From contig CAKSEO010000004.1 in NCBI GenBank assembly GCA_934446565.1, forward strand, positions 22,934-86,933: a DNA stretch of 64,000 nt. The letters are read 5' to 3'. Made by a program: the position numbers and the translations under genes. The notes beneath the pieces were generated by a model. The model did no database searches. It saw only the letters and a list, made by a program, of their open reading frames with translations, and had not been told where the DNA came from. The DNA is from an uncultured Oscillospiraceae bacterium. GTDB taxonomy: Bacteria > Bacillota > Clostridia > Oscillospirales > Ruminococcaceae. Shown here one piece after another: positions 31,581 through 39,949 of the stretch (positions are counted from its first letter, which is position 1; the number at the start of each line of letters is the position of its first letter).

Positions 31581-33359
31581 ATGGCAGACAAGGCTAAAAA
31601 TAAGAATACCGCACAGAAAGGCACTCTTAAAAAGGTGCTGAAATACGTTCAGCGGCACGGATTCTTCATGGTTCTGTCGATACTCTTTGCGGCTGCCACA
31701 GTCGCGCTGACTCTGTACACGCCTATCCTTATCGGCGACGCTATCGACCTCATCGTTGGAAAGGGTCAGGTGGACTTTACAGGTATCGCAGCTATCCTTA
31801 TCAAAACCGGTATCATCATTGGTATCACCGCGCTGCTCCAGTGGCTGATGAACACCATCAACAACCGCATCACCTACCATGTGGTACGCGATATCCGCAA
31901 CGAGGCTTTCCGGAAGATCGAGATACTCCCGCTCAGCTACATCGACGCACACCCCTACGGCGACATCGTTAACCGCGTCATTGCCGACGCCGACCAGTTC
32001 GCGGACGGTCTGCTGATGGGATTTACGCAGCTTTTCACCGGTATAGTTACTATCCTCGGCACGTTGTTCTTCCTGTTTTCCATTAGCTGGCAGATAGCTG
32101 TAGTCGTTGTTATCGTTACTCCGCTGTCGCTGTTCATTGCGCGTTACATTGCAAACCGCACCTACCGCATGTTCCGGCTTCAGTCAGAAACAAGAGGTCA
32201 GCAGACTGCCTTTATTGACGAGATGATCGGCAATCAGAAAGTCGTTCAGGCGTTCTCCCACGAGGGCGAGGCGCTGGAGAAATTTGACAGGATAAACGAC
32301 CGCCTTGCGGATTGCTCGCTGAAAGCTACGTTCTTCTCCTCCCTGACAAATCCCTGCACGCGTTTCGTTAACAGCGTGGTTTACGCAGGCGTTGCGCTCG
32401 CTGGCGCGCTCATCTGCATTGCCACTGCCGGGGCGGTCAATCCGTTCACGATAGGTCAGCTTTCCGCCTGCCTTTCCTACGCGAATCAGTATACCAAGCC
32501 GTTCAACGAAATTTCCGGAGTTGTCACCGAGTTACAGAACGCGCTGGCATGCGCGGCAAGACTGTTCGAGCTCATCGAGGAAGAACCTCAGGTCCCCGAG
32601 CCTGCTGACGCAGTTGAGCTCACTGACGTTAAGGGTACAGTCGGACTGAACGATGTTTCGTTCTCCTACGTTCCCGACAGGAAGCTCATCGAGGGTCTCA
32701 GCCTCAGCGTTAAGCCCGGACAGCGTATCGCAATAGTAGGTCCCACCGGCTGCGGAAAAACCACGATAATCAACCTGCTGATGAGATTCTACGACGTCAA
32801 CAGCGGCTCGATAACTGTCGAGGGCACGGACATCCGCAACGCAACGCGGAACAGTCTCCGCAGCAGCTACGGAATGGTGCTCCAGGAGACCTGGATGCGC
32901 TCCGGAACTATCCGCGACAACATCGTAATGGGCAAGCCGGACGCCACCGACGAGGAAGTCATAGCCGCCGCGAAAGCGTCCCACGCGCACAGCTTCATCA
33001 AGCGGCTCCCGCAGGGTTACGACACTGTTATCACCGAGGACGGCGGCAGCCTTTCCCAGGGTCAGAAGCAGCTGCTCTGCATTACACGCGTAATGCTCTG
33101 CCTGCCGCCTATGCTGATACTTGACGAGGCTACCTCCTCGATAGATACCCGAACCGAGATAAAGATACAGGATTCTTTTGCCAAAATGATGAAAGGCCGT
33201 ACAAGCTTCATCGTTGCGCACCGCCTGTCAACTATCCGCGAAGCTGACGTAATTCTCGTAATGAAAGACGGTCACATCATCGAACAGGGAAATCACGAGG
33301 AACTGCTCAAGAAGAACGGATTCTACGCTAATCTTTATAACAGCCAGTTTGCCGTGTGA
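31581..33359 (+). CDS. ABC exporter half-transporter with canonical ATP site
   Basis: A 592-residue partner of the previous protein: six membrane helices (about 30-325), Walker A GPTGCGKTT, signature LSQGQKQLL, Walker B LILDEATSSID with the catalytic Glu, and switch His in VAHRLST. Together the two should form a heterodimeric pump with one working ATP site. The ATG directly follows the stop of the first gene. A strong terminator follows. Confidence 0.92.
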   Translation: MADKAKNKNTAQKGTLKKVLKYVQRHGFFMVLSILFAAATVALTLYTPILIGDAIDLIVGKGQVDFTGIAAILIKTGIIIGITALLQWLMNTINNRITYHVVRDIRNEAFRKIEILPLSYIDAHPYGDIVNRVIADADQFADGLLMGFTQLFTGIVTILGTLFFLFSISWQIAVVVVIVTPLSLFIARYIANRTYRMFRLQSETRGQQTAFIDEMIGNQKVVQAFSHEGEALEKFDRINDRLADCSLKATFFSSLTNPCTRFVNSVVYAGVALAGALICIATAGAVNPFTIGQLSACLSYANQYTKPFNEISGVVTELQNALACAARLFELIEEEPQVPEPADAVELTDVKGTVGLNDVSFSYVPDRKLIEGLSLSVKPGQRIAIVGPTGCGKTTIINLLMRFYDVNSGSITVEGTDIRNATRNSLRSSYGMVLQETWMRSGTIRDNIVMGKPDATDEEVIAAAKASHAHSFIKRLPQGYDTVITEDGGSLSQGQKQLLCITRVMLCLPPMLILDEATSSIDTRTEIKIQDSFAKMMKGRTSFIVAHRLSTIREADVILVMKDGHIIEQGNHEELLKKNGFYANLYNSQFAV

Positions 33360-33376
33360 TAATTCAATATTTCATT

Positions 33377-33414
33377 TCACCCGCTGTTCATACAGAGCAG
33401 CGGGTGATTTTTGC
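33377..33414 (+). terminator. Terminator of the ABC exporter operon
   Basis: Stem TCACCCGCTG / CAGCGGGTGA with an 11-base loop, followed by TTTTTG. Confidence 0.9.
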
Positions 33415-33433
33415 ATTTTATTTCGCATAGTAC

Positions 33434-33462
33434 TTGCAAATCGTCGATAAATGTGATATAAT
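33434..33462 (+). promoter_or_regulatory. Promoter of the candidate non-coding RNA
   Basis: TTGCAA and TATAAT with a 17-base spacer, with no reading frame downstream. Confidence 0.65.
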
Positions 33463-33468
33463 TGATAA

Positions 33469-33590
33469 GTATGCGGGTCGATACAGCGTTTCCCTGGACG
33501 TCGGTGCCGCATATAATGCATAAAGAGCCTTTGTTTCTTCTGCGTTTGTTCCTTATGCTAAAACGGTTGTGCTTTGGTTGAATTTTTTTG
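33469..33590 (+). ncRNA. Candidate structured non-coding RNA
   Basis: The stretch from the exporter terminator to the amino acid importer has no credible gene. A good promoter points into it, and about 120 nt later a run of seven T occurs (33583-33589), before a second independent promoter (33614). The predicted RNA has a stem ATGCGG / CCGCAT (33471-33512 region) and a second stem GCATAA / TTATGC (33518-33558 region). I do not recognise it as a known family. The end is less certain because the pairing before the T run is weak. Confidence 0.45.
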
Positions 33591-33613
33591 TAGGGTAAAC
33601 TCAAGTAAACCTA

Positions 33614-33642
33614 TTGACATAATATGTTTTGTATGATATAAT
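33614..33642 (+). promoter_or_regulatory. Promoter of the amino acid importer operon
   Basis: Perfect TTGACA and TATAAT with a 17-base spacer, about 85 bases before the first permease gene. Confidence 0.8.
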
Positions 33643-33727
33643 CTATGCATACCGGAAGCAAGTCAGATACGCTGAAATCTGAACTCTTCGCACCATACAA
33701 AACCATCTTGATATACGGAGTGATGTT

Positions 33728-34381
33728 GTGGACTGGTCATTTATTCAGAAGTTCACACCGATGTATGTTGAAGCTGCATGGCTGACGCTTGTCATCGGTG
33801 TTCTTGGTATCGTGCTGTCGGTGGCGATAGGGCTCATCTGCGCACTTGTGAAATACTATAAAATACCTGTTGCAAGGCAGATAGTTGCCGTTTATATCGA
33901 ACTGTCGCGTAATACCCCGCTTATCGTGCAGCTTTTTTTCCTCTATTTCGGACTTCCGAAAGCAGGCGTGCTGCTTTCAAGCGAGGCGTGCGGAGTCATC
34001 GGTCTGGCGTTCCTAGGCGGCAGCTACATGGGCGAAAGCTTCTACAGCGCCCTGAAATCCGTCGGAACTATCCAGCTCGAAAGCGCTGAATCCCTTGGAC
34101 TGCGCAGGTGGCAGGTCATGCGGTACATAGTTCTTCCGCAGGCTGCTTCCGTTTCCATTCCCGCTCTTGCCGCAAACGTTATATTCCTCCTCAAGGAAAC
34201 CAGCGTGTTCAGCGCTGTTTCGCTTGCCGACCTTATGTACGTTGCAAAGGACCTTATCGGAATGTACTACAACACCGGTGAAGCACTGACCATGCTAGTC
34301 GCAGCTTACCTAGTGATAATCCTCCCGATATCCATTCTGTTCAGCATTTTAGAGAGGAGGATGCGCCGTGCAGGGAATTGA
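33728..34381 (+). CDS. Polar amino acid ABC importer, permease 1
   Basis: A 217-residue HisM/GlnP-type permease with about five membrane helices and the cytoplasmic coupling loop near residues 120-142 (ESAESLGLRRWQVMRYIVLPQA). It starts at GTG 33728, after GGAG. It pairs with the next permease, which overlaps it by 14 bases, and with the downstream ATPase and binding protein to form a complete importer. Confidence 0.92.
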   Translation: MDWSFIQKFTPMYVEAAWLTLVIGVLGIVLSVAIGLICALVKYYKIPVARQIVAVYIELSRNTPLIVQLFFLYFGLPKAGVLLSSEACGVIGLAFLGGSYMGESFYSALKSVGTIQLESAESLGLRRWQVMRYIVLPQAASVSIPALAANVIFLLKETSVFSAVSLADLMYVAKDLIGMYYNTGEALTMLVAAYLVIILPISILFSILERRMRRAGN

Positions 34382-35039
34382 AGTTCTGTTCATGGGCAAC
34401 AACATGCTAAGGCTGTGGGCCGGGCTTTGGGTTACGCTAAGGCTGTCCCTCATCTCCATCGCGCTTTCCCTTGTTATCGGAATGTTCGTCGGAGCGCTCA
34501 TGCTTGTCAAGAACCCGGTGGTTAAGGTGATCTGCCGCGTTTACATCGAGATCGTCAGGATAATGCCGCAGCTTGTATGGCTGTTCATCATCTTCTTCGG
34601 CATCACAAAGATGACCGGCATAAATATGGGCGGCGATACTGCGGCTGTCATTATGCTCACTATCTGGGGCGCTTCTGAGGTCGGCGACCTTGTTCGCTCG
34701 GCTTTTCTGGCTATACCGGCTCATCAGTTCGAATCCGGACTTTCACTCGGGCTCAGCAGACCACAGCTTTATTTCTACGTTATCTTCCCGCAGGCTTTCA
34801 GAGGGCTTGTTCCGGATATAATCAACCTCTCAACGCGTATGATAAAGACCACGGCGCTGGTTTCCCTTATCGGCGTCACCGAAGTTCTCAAGGTCGGAAA
34901 GCAGATCATCGACGCGAACAGATTCGAGTTTCCGAACGCGGCTTTGTGGGTGTATGCAGCGATATTCCTTATGTATTTCATCATATGTTTTCCGCTGTCC
35001 ATGCTTTCCAGAAAGCTCACTAAAAAGAGAGGTGAATAA
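34368..35039 (+). CDS. Polar amino acid ABC importer, permease 2
   Basis: A 223-residue permease of the same type, with coupling loop FESGLSLGLSRPQLYFYVIF. It starts at GTG 34368, seven bases after AGAGGAGG and inside the end of permease 1, so translation is coupled. Two different permeases imply a heterodimeric channel. Confidence 0.92.
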   Translation: MQGIEVLFMGNNMLRLWAGLWVTLRLSLISIALSLVIGMFVGALMLVKNPVVKVICRVYIEIVRIMPQLVWLFIIFFGITKMTGINMGGDTAAVIMLTIWGASEVGDLVRSAFLAIPAHQFESGLSLGLSRPQLYFYVIFPQAFRGLVPDIINLSTRMIKTTALVSLIGVTEVLKVGKQIIDANRFEFPNAALWVYAAIFLMYFIICFPLSMLSRKLTKKRGE

Positions 35040-35041
35040 CA

Positions 35042-35803
35042 ATGGCTGACCACATTATTGATATAGAGCATCTTACAAAAAGGTTCGGCGACAATACCGT
35101 CATCAATGACCTGTCACTTAGCGTTGAACAGGGAGAGGTACTCGTACTTGTCGGACCGTCCGGATGCGGAAAAAGTACCCTACTCCGCTGTATCAACGGA
35201 CTGGAGCCTATCCAGGGCGGCTCTATAAAGCTCCACGGAGAGCCTGTAGAGCACGGTAAGCAGAGCCTTTACAAGGTTCGTCAGAAGATCGGCATGGTTT
35301 TCCAGAGCTACGACCTTTTCCCGCACATGACCGTAATGAAAAACATCACCCTTGCCCCGCTGAAAGTCCAGAACCGCAGCAAGGACGAAGTGACCGAAAA
35401 GGCAATGGCGCTGCTGAAACGCGTAGGGCTTGAGGACAAGGCGGATTCTTACCCCTCGGAGCTTTCCGGCGGTCAGAAACAGCGCGTCGCAATAGTCCGC
35501 AGCCTTATAATGAACCCGGATATCATGCTGCTCGACGAGATAACAGCCGCGCTCGACCCGGAGATGGTACACGAAGTTCTTAACGTCGTGCTGGACCTCG
35601 CAAAGGGCACCGAGAGCAATCCCGGCGGCACCACCATGATGATAGTAACGCATGAGATGGCATTCGCCGAGGCGGTCGCAGACCGCGTAGTATTCCTGGA
35701 CGGCGGCGTTATCGTTGAAGAAGACAGTCCGCAGGAGTTTTTCCACAACCCGAAAACCGACCGTGCACAGCGATTCTTAAAGACGTTCACCTACAAGAGA
35801 TAA
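35042..35803 (+). CDS. Polar amino acid ABC importer, ATPase
   Basis: A 253-residue GlnQ/HisP-like ATPase with Walker A GPSGCGKST, the Q-loop MVFQSYDLFPHMTV, signature LSGGQKQRVAI, Walker B IMLLDEITAALDP and switch His in VTHEM. It energises the import of an amino acid by the two permeases just upstream. It begins three bases after the second permease. Confidence 0.95.
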   Translation: MADHIIDIEHLTKRFGDNTVINDLSLSVEQGEVLVLVGPSGCGKSTLLRCINGLEPIQGGSIKLHGEPVEHGKQSLYKVRQKIGMVFQSYDLFPHMTVMKNITLAPLKVQNRSKDEVTEKAMALLKRVGLEDKADSYPSELSGGQKQRVAIVRSLIMNPDIMLLDEITAALDPEMVHEVLNVVLDLAKGTESNPGGTTMMIVTHEMAFAEAVADRVVFLDGGVIVEEDSPQEFFHNPKTDRAQRFLKTFTYKR

Positions 35804-35875
35804 GCGGATATTTCCGCCCTCATGCAGGTAAACATATACAAAACACAACAAAAGGAACAATTGGAGGACTAAGCT

Positions 35876-36751
35876 ATGAACACATTCAAGAAAATAGCAT
35901 CTGTATTTGCTGCGACAGCAATGGCGCTGTCCCTCGCAGCATGCTCGAGCAACGAGAGTTCTTCCGCCGCTTCTGACAACAGCAGCGACGCTGCGACAGG
36001 TTCTTACAGAACTGTTGACCAGATCAAGGAGAGCGGCGAGATCACCATCGGAGTTTTCTCCGACAAGAACCCTTTTGGCTACGTTGACAACGACGGCAAG
36101 TTCCAGGGCTACGACGTTTACTTCGCAGAACGTATCGCAAAGGACCTCGACGTTGAGCTGAAGCTCGTTCCCGTTGAGGCTGCAAGCCGCGTTGAGTTCC
36201 TTGAGACCGCAAAGGTAGATATTATCCTTGCAAACTTCACCGTTACAGACGAGCGTAAGGAAAAGGTAGATTTCGCACTGCCCTATATGAAGGTCGCTCT
36301 GGGCGTTGTTTCCCCTGATTCCGCTGTCATCACTGAAGCTGAACAGCTCAACGGCAAGACCCTTATCGTAGTTAAGGGCACAACCGCTGAGAGCTACTTT
36401 ACCGAGAACTATCCCGATGTAAAGCTCCAGAAGTACGACGAGTACAACGAAGCTTACTCCGCACTCCAGGACGGCCGCGGCGACGCTTTCTCCACCGATA
36501 ACACCGAGGTGCTCGCATGGGCTATGAACAACCCCGGATTCACCGTAGGCGTTGAATCCCTCGGCAGCACCGACGCTATCGCTCCGGCTGTTACTAAGGG
36601 CAACGAAACTCTGCTCAACTGGCTCAACGATGAGATCACCTCTCTCGCTGACGAGCAGTTCTTCCACGCTGACTACGACGCTACCCTCGCTTCCGTTTAC
36701 GGCGACAACGTAGACAAGGACAGCCTGGTCGTTGAAGGCGGCGTAATGTAA
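35876..36751 (+). CDS. Amino acid-binding lipoprotein of the importer
   Basis: A 291-residue extracellular solute-binding protein of the SBP_bac_3 type. The lipobox is LAAC (Cys23 lipidated) and a Ser-rich linker follows. The ligand domain contains FGYVDNDGKFQGYDVYFA near 67-84 and the VTDERKEKVDFALPYM motif near 123-138, which carries the arginine that holds the amino acid carboxylate. The ligand cannot be named with certainty; glutamate, cysteine or another polar amino acid is likely. It lies last in the operon and a terminator follows. Confidence 0.92.
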   Translation: MNTFKKIASVFAATAMALSLAACSSNESSSAASDNSSDAATGSYRTVDQIKESGEITIGVFSDKNPFGYVDNDGKFQGYDVYFAERIAKDLDVELKLVPVEAASRVEFLETAKVDIILANFTVTDERKEKVDFALPYMKVALGVVSPDSAVITEAEQLNGKTLIVVKGTTAESYFTENYPDVKLQKYDEYNEAYSALQDGRGDAFSTDNTEVLAWAMNNPGFTVGVESLGSTDAIAPAVTKGNETLLNWLNDEITSLADEQFFHADYDATLASVYGDNVDKDSLVVEGGVM

Positions 36752-36783
36752 TCGCTGTTCCCAGCTCTTTCGGCAAATAACGG

Positions 36784-36817
36784 ACTCCGCTGAACTACGG
36801 TTTGGCGGAGTTTTTTT
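36784..36817 (+). terminator. Terminator of the amino acid importer operon
   Basis: Stem ACTCCGC / GCGGAGT followed by seven T. Confidence 0.9.
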
Positions 36818-36858
36818 GCGCAGATGCCGATTATGAAACGCTTTTTTTATAATTTGGA

Positions 36859-36887
36859 TTGACTTATTGTCTCTCTGCGTGTATAAT
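36859..36887 (+). promoter_or_regulatory. Promoter of the zinc-ribbon membrane protein gene
   Basis: TTGACT and TATAAT with a 17-base spacer, about 30 bases before the start. Confidence 0.75.
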
Positions 36888-36919
36888 ATTAGTATGGTTG
36901 TATCGAATGGAGGTAATAT

Positions 36920-37750
36920 ATGAAAGTAAAATGCGATTACTGCGGCAGCTTTATCGAGGATACGGACGAGACCTGCCCTAACTGCGGCGGCGTTAATTCC
37001 CACCTAATGAGAAGCGCGGACGGCGTGCCGAAAACCATCGAGGAGCTCAGGGCGTTTGCTGCTGCGAAAAATCTCCCGCTGGAACAGATGAGGTTTTTCA
37101 TCGGAATAGACTACAAGGAGCCTAAGGCGTTCGGTATTTACAAGGACGACGACGGCAACTTCATCGTCTACAAGAACAAGGGCGACGGCACCCGCGCGGA
37201 GCGTTACCGCGGCAAGGACGAGGCTTACGCGGTAAACGAGATATACCAGAAAATGAAAACCGAGGTACAGATACGCCGGGAAAAAAACGGCGCTTCCCGA
37301 CCGGCTGCGAGTAAAAAGGAAGAAACCGAATTCGGGGCGTTCATGTACTATCTGAAGAAACTGCTCAAGCCGCTTATTCCCGCGCTGGTCCTGGTAGTTA
37401 TCGGTATAGTATGCCTGTGCATTTCAAACAAAATTCCGAACAAGGGATACTACACCTACAACGGCGGATACTACTATTACCTTGGCTCGGACTGGTACAG
37501 ATACGACGACGGCTACTGGTACAGTACCTCCGTTGACGACGAATTATCCAGAAACTACGGAGATTACTATGACGGCACCGACTACGAGAACGGCTACGGC
37601 TACTCGGATTTCGAGGACACTGACTACTACTCCAGCTACGCTGAAAACAGTTCCAGCTACAACGACGACTGGGACGGCGACAACGGCGGAGACTGGGATT
37701 TCGGAGGCGACTGGGACGCAGGTGATACCAACTGGGATACTGACTGGTAA
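36920..37750 (+). CDS. Zinc-ribbon membrane protein with aromatic/acidic repetitive tail
   Basis: A 276-residue protein of unknown function. Residues 1-25 are a zinc ribbon (CDYCG and CPNCGG). A soluble domain follows (about 40-125, YKEPKAFGIYKDDDGNFIVYKN), then one membrane helix (about 152-172, LIPALVLVVIGIVCLCI). The outer tail, from about 180 to the end, is low-complexity and dominated by Tyr, Asp, Gly, Trp and Ser, with a closing WDxGGDWD-type repeat. The N-terminal half resembles proteins that sense or bind something in the cytoplasm. It has its own promoter and terminator. Confidence 0.8.
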   Translation: MKVKCDYCGSFIEDTDETCPNCGGVNSHLMRSADGVPKTIEELRAFAAAKNLPLEQMRFFIGIDYKEPKAFGIYKDDDGNFIVYKNKGDGTRAERYRGKDEAYAVNEIYQKMKTEVQIRREKNGASRPAASKKEETEFGAFMYYLKKLLKPLIPALVLVVIGIVCLCISNKIPNKGYYTYNGGYYYYLGSDWYRYDDGYWYSTSVDDELSRNYGDYYDGTDYENGYGYSDFEDTDYYSSYAENSSSYNDDWDGDNGGDWDFGGDWDAGDTNWDTDW

Positions 37751-37758
37751 ACCGTTGA

Positions 37759-37797
37759 CTATGCCGGGTCGGAATTATCGGCTCGGCATAGCATTTT
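37759..37797 (+). terminator. Terminator after the zinc-ribbon gene
   Basis: Long stem CTATGCCGGGTCG / CGGCTCGGCATAG (with mismatches) followed by CATTTTCC. Confidence 0.65.
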
Positions 37798-37869
37798 CCC
37801 AATTTCCCGGGAAATAATAGCTGTAGACATCATTTCATCTAAGTTTCAGGAATTATTTCTGAAATTCTA

Positions 37870-37898
37870 TTGACAAATTCGATATAATGTGCTATAAT
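37870..37898 (+). promoter_or_regulatory. iscS-iscU promoter
   Basis: Perfect TTGACA and TATAAT with a 17-base spacer, about 75 bases upstream of iscS. Confidence 0.85.
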
Positions 37899-37917
37899 CC
37901 TAGTAGTTCGATAGGAT
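37897..37917. promoter_or_regulatory. Palindrome over the isc transcription start, operator candidate
   Basis: Inverted repeat ATCCTA, nine bases, TAGGAT overlaps the end of the -10 box and the expected transcription start. This position is typical of a repressor; an Rrf2/IscR-type regulator is the natural candidate, but no such gene is in the window. Confidence 0.5.
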
Positions 37918-37971
37918 ATGTAAGATAACACTACCTGAACAAGATAATACAAAAGAAAGAATGGTGAATCT

Positions 37972-39165
37972 ATGACTACTATATACGCGGATAACGCCGC
38001 CACCACGAAGCTTAGCAAAACGGCGCTTGACGCAATGATGCCATACCTCACGGAGAATTATGGCAACCCCTCGTCGCTTCATACGGTTGGTCAGATCGCC
38101 GCCGAGGCGCTTTTCAATGCCCGCAAGACAGTTGCAGAGTGCATCGGTGCTGACCCCAAGGAGATAATCTTCACCGGTGGCGGCAGCGAAGCTGACAACC
38201 AGGCCCTTCTGACAGCAGCGGAAATTGGCGCACGCAAGGGCAAAAAGCACATCATCTCCGATGTTATCGAGCACCATGCGATACTTCACTCCCTGAAAAG
38301 GCTGGAGAAAATGGGCTACGAGGTAACTCTCCTCCCGGTAGACGGCGAGGGCAGAGTTGACCCGGAAGCGGTCAGAAAAGCGATCCGCCCTGACACCGCG
38401 CTGGTTACTATTATGATGGCTAACAACGAGATCGGCACTATCGAACCTGTTAAGGAGATCGCCGCTATCTGCAAGGAAAACGGCGTTCTGTTCCATACTG
38501 ACGCGGTTCAGGCTGTTGGTCACATTCCGGTCAATGTAAAAGATATCGGCTGCGATATGCTGTCTCTGGCTGGTCACAAGTTCCATGGTCCTAAGGGCGT
38601 TGGCGTTCTGTACGCGCGCAAGGGGCTGCTGGTTTCCTCCCTCATCGAGGGCGGCGCTCAGGAGCGCGGCAAGCGTGCCGGCACTGAGAACATCGCGGGA
38701 ATCGTTGGTCTTGCCGCTGCTTTAAAGGAAGCTACAGAAAATCTTGACGTCAATATGGCTAAGATCGCAAAGCTCCGCGACAGGCTCATTGAGGGACTTT
38801 CCACCATCTCCCACTCTATTCTCAACGGTTCCAGGACCGAAAGACTTCCCGGCAATGTGAACATGTGCTTCGAGGGCATCGAGGGCGAATCACTGCTCCT
38901 GCTGCTCGACCAGAAGGGCATATGTGCTTCCTCAGGCTCCGCGTGCACCTCCGGTTCGCTCGACCCGAGCCACGTACTACTCGCAATAGGGCGTATCCAC
39001 GACGTTGCACACGGCTCGCTCAGACTTTCGCTTTGCGAATACAATACAGAGGAAGAAATCGAAACTATAATCAAGGCTGTACCCGAGGTCGTTGACTACC
39101 TCAGACGTATTTCCCCGGTATGGCAGGATCTTCAGGAGGGCAAGAGAACTTATGTTATACAGTGA
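37972..39165 (+). CDS. iscS: Cysteine desulfurase, iron-sulfur cluster type
   Basis: A 397-residue PLP enzyme that takes sulfur from cysteine as an enzyme-bound persulfide for cluster assembly. PLP lysine is K203 (SLAGHKFHGPKG) and the persulfide cysteine C325 (SSGSACTSGS). The sequence is of the NifS/IscS class I type. It overlaps the scaffold gene iscU by 14 bases. No iscR or other assembly genes are adjacent, so this is a minimal two-gene system. Confidence 0.95.
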   Translation: MTTIYADNAATTKLSKTALDAMMPYLTENYGNPSSLHTVGQIAAEALFNARKTVAECIGADPKEIIFTGGGSEADNQALLTAAEIGARKGKKHIISDVIEHHAILHSLKRLEKMGYEVTLLPVDGEGRVDPEAVRKAIRPDTALVTIMMANNEIGTIEPVKEIAAICKENGVLFHTDAVQAVGHIPVNVKDIGCDMLSLAGHKFHGPKGVGVLYARKGLLVSSLIEGGAQERGKRAGTENIAGIVGLAAALKEATENLDVNMAKIAKLRDRLIEGLSTISHSILNGSRTERLPGNVNMCFEGIEGESLLLLLDQKGICASSGSACTSGSLDPSHVLLAIGRIHDVAHGSLRLSLCEYNTEEEIETIIKAVPEVVDYLRRISPVWQDLQEGKRTYVIQ

Positions 39166-39583
39166 AAAGGTAATGGATCACTTCACACACCCGCGTAATG
39201 TCGGCACTATCGAAAATGCAGACGGTGTAGGCGAAGTAGGCAACGCAAAGTGCGGGGATATCATGAAGATATTCCTCAAGATAAGCAAGGAGGGTATCAT
39301 CGACGACGTTAAGTTCAGCACGTTCGGCTGCGGTTCCGCGATCGCAAGCAGCTCCATGGCTACTGAAATGATCAAGGGCAAGCCGGTTTCCGAAGCGCTC
39401 GAGCTTACAAACAAGGCAGTCGTTGAGGCTCTCGACGGACTTCCCGCTCACAAGATACACTGCTCCGTCCTCGCTGAGGAAGCTGTTAAGGCTGCGGTCA
39501 AGGATTACTACGACAAGAACGGTATCTCCTACGACCCCGAGATGTTCAAGGAAAAGCACGACTGCGAACATTGCGGCGAATAA
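39152..39583 (+). CDS. iscU: Iron-sulfur cluster scaffold protein IscU/NifU-like
   Basis: A 143-residue scaffold on which clusters are built with sulfur from IscS. The three cluster cysteines are C34 (GNAKCGD, with Asp36), C60 (FGCGSAIASSS) and C104 (HCSVLAEEA). A C-terminal DCEHCGE tail is extra and common in clostridial NifU-type proteins. I start at ATG 39152 inside the end of iscS, about 11 bases after AGGAGGG. The repeat element at 39.6 kb follows directly. Confidence 0.94.
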   Translation: MLYSEKVMDHFTHPRNVGTIENADGVGEVGNAKCGDIMKIFLKISKEGIIDDVKFSTFGCGSAIASSSMATEMIKGKPVSEALELTNKAVVEALDGLPAHKIHCSVLAEEAVKAAVKDYYDKNGISYDPEMFKEKHDCEHCGE

Positions 39584-39609
39584 GCTTGCATTACAGTTCA
39601 ATTAATACA

Positions 39610-39855
39610 GACCCTTTCCGACTGGAGAGGGTCTCAGCTTGTCGAAAAAATCGAATTTGCCCGCGAAGCGGGCTTTTGAAATCCGTTTTTTGCTCCGGGT
39701 TTCCCGGGGCAAAAAACACTTCTATCCGCACAAGTGTCTAGGCTACGCTGGCGACGGCTACGCCTTACGCTGTGCGCGTGGCGCGGATGTTCGGCGGAAA
39801 AGTCACTTTAGTGACTTTTTCGACGGTCTGAGACCCTTTCCGACTGGAGAGGGTC
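39610..39855. mobile_element. Terminator-flanked repeat element, copy B
   Basis: A 198-bp core (39634-39831) lies between two identical 24-bp hairpins (39610-39633 and 39832-39855, arms GACCCT / AGGGTC). The core is nearly identical to copy A at 10.7 kb in opposite orientation, apart from a 9-bp insertion near 39743 and a few changes. Core ends are imperfect inverted repeats, TCAGCTTGTCGAAAAA and, inverted, TCAGACCGTCGAAAAA. The hairpin sequence differs from that at copy A, so the duplication is of local target DNA. The hairpins should terminate iscU. Confidence 0.8.
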
Positions 39856-39899
39856 TTTCGCATTTTTTGCACATTATGTGTTTTTATAGACTGTTGTAT

Positions 39900-39928
39900 T
39901 TGACATTTCTGCGCAGATGTTGTATAAT
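39900..39928 (+). promoter_or_regulatory. Promoter of the TauE/SafE gene
   Basis: Perfect TTGACA and TATAAT with a 17-base spacer, about 20 bases before the start. Confidence 0.8.
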
Positions 39929-39949
39929 CGTTAGGAAAGAAGGTGTTCT

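Noticed and set aside
30396-31952. A 518-codon minus-strand frame opposite the ABC exporter
   Set aside because: It lies over the Walker motifs of the real genes and has no recognisable domain.
33377-33604. A 75-codon minus-strand frame after the ABC exporter
   Set aside because: It overlaps the terminator and the candidate RNA, has no ribosome binding site and no recognisable domain.
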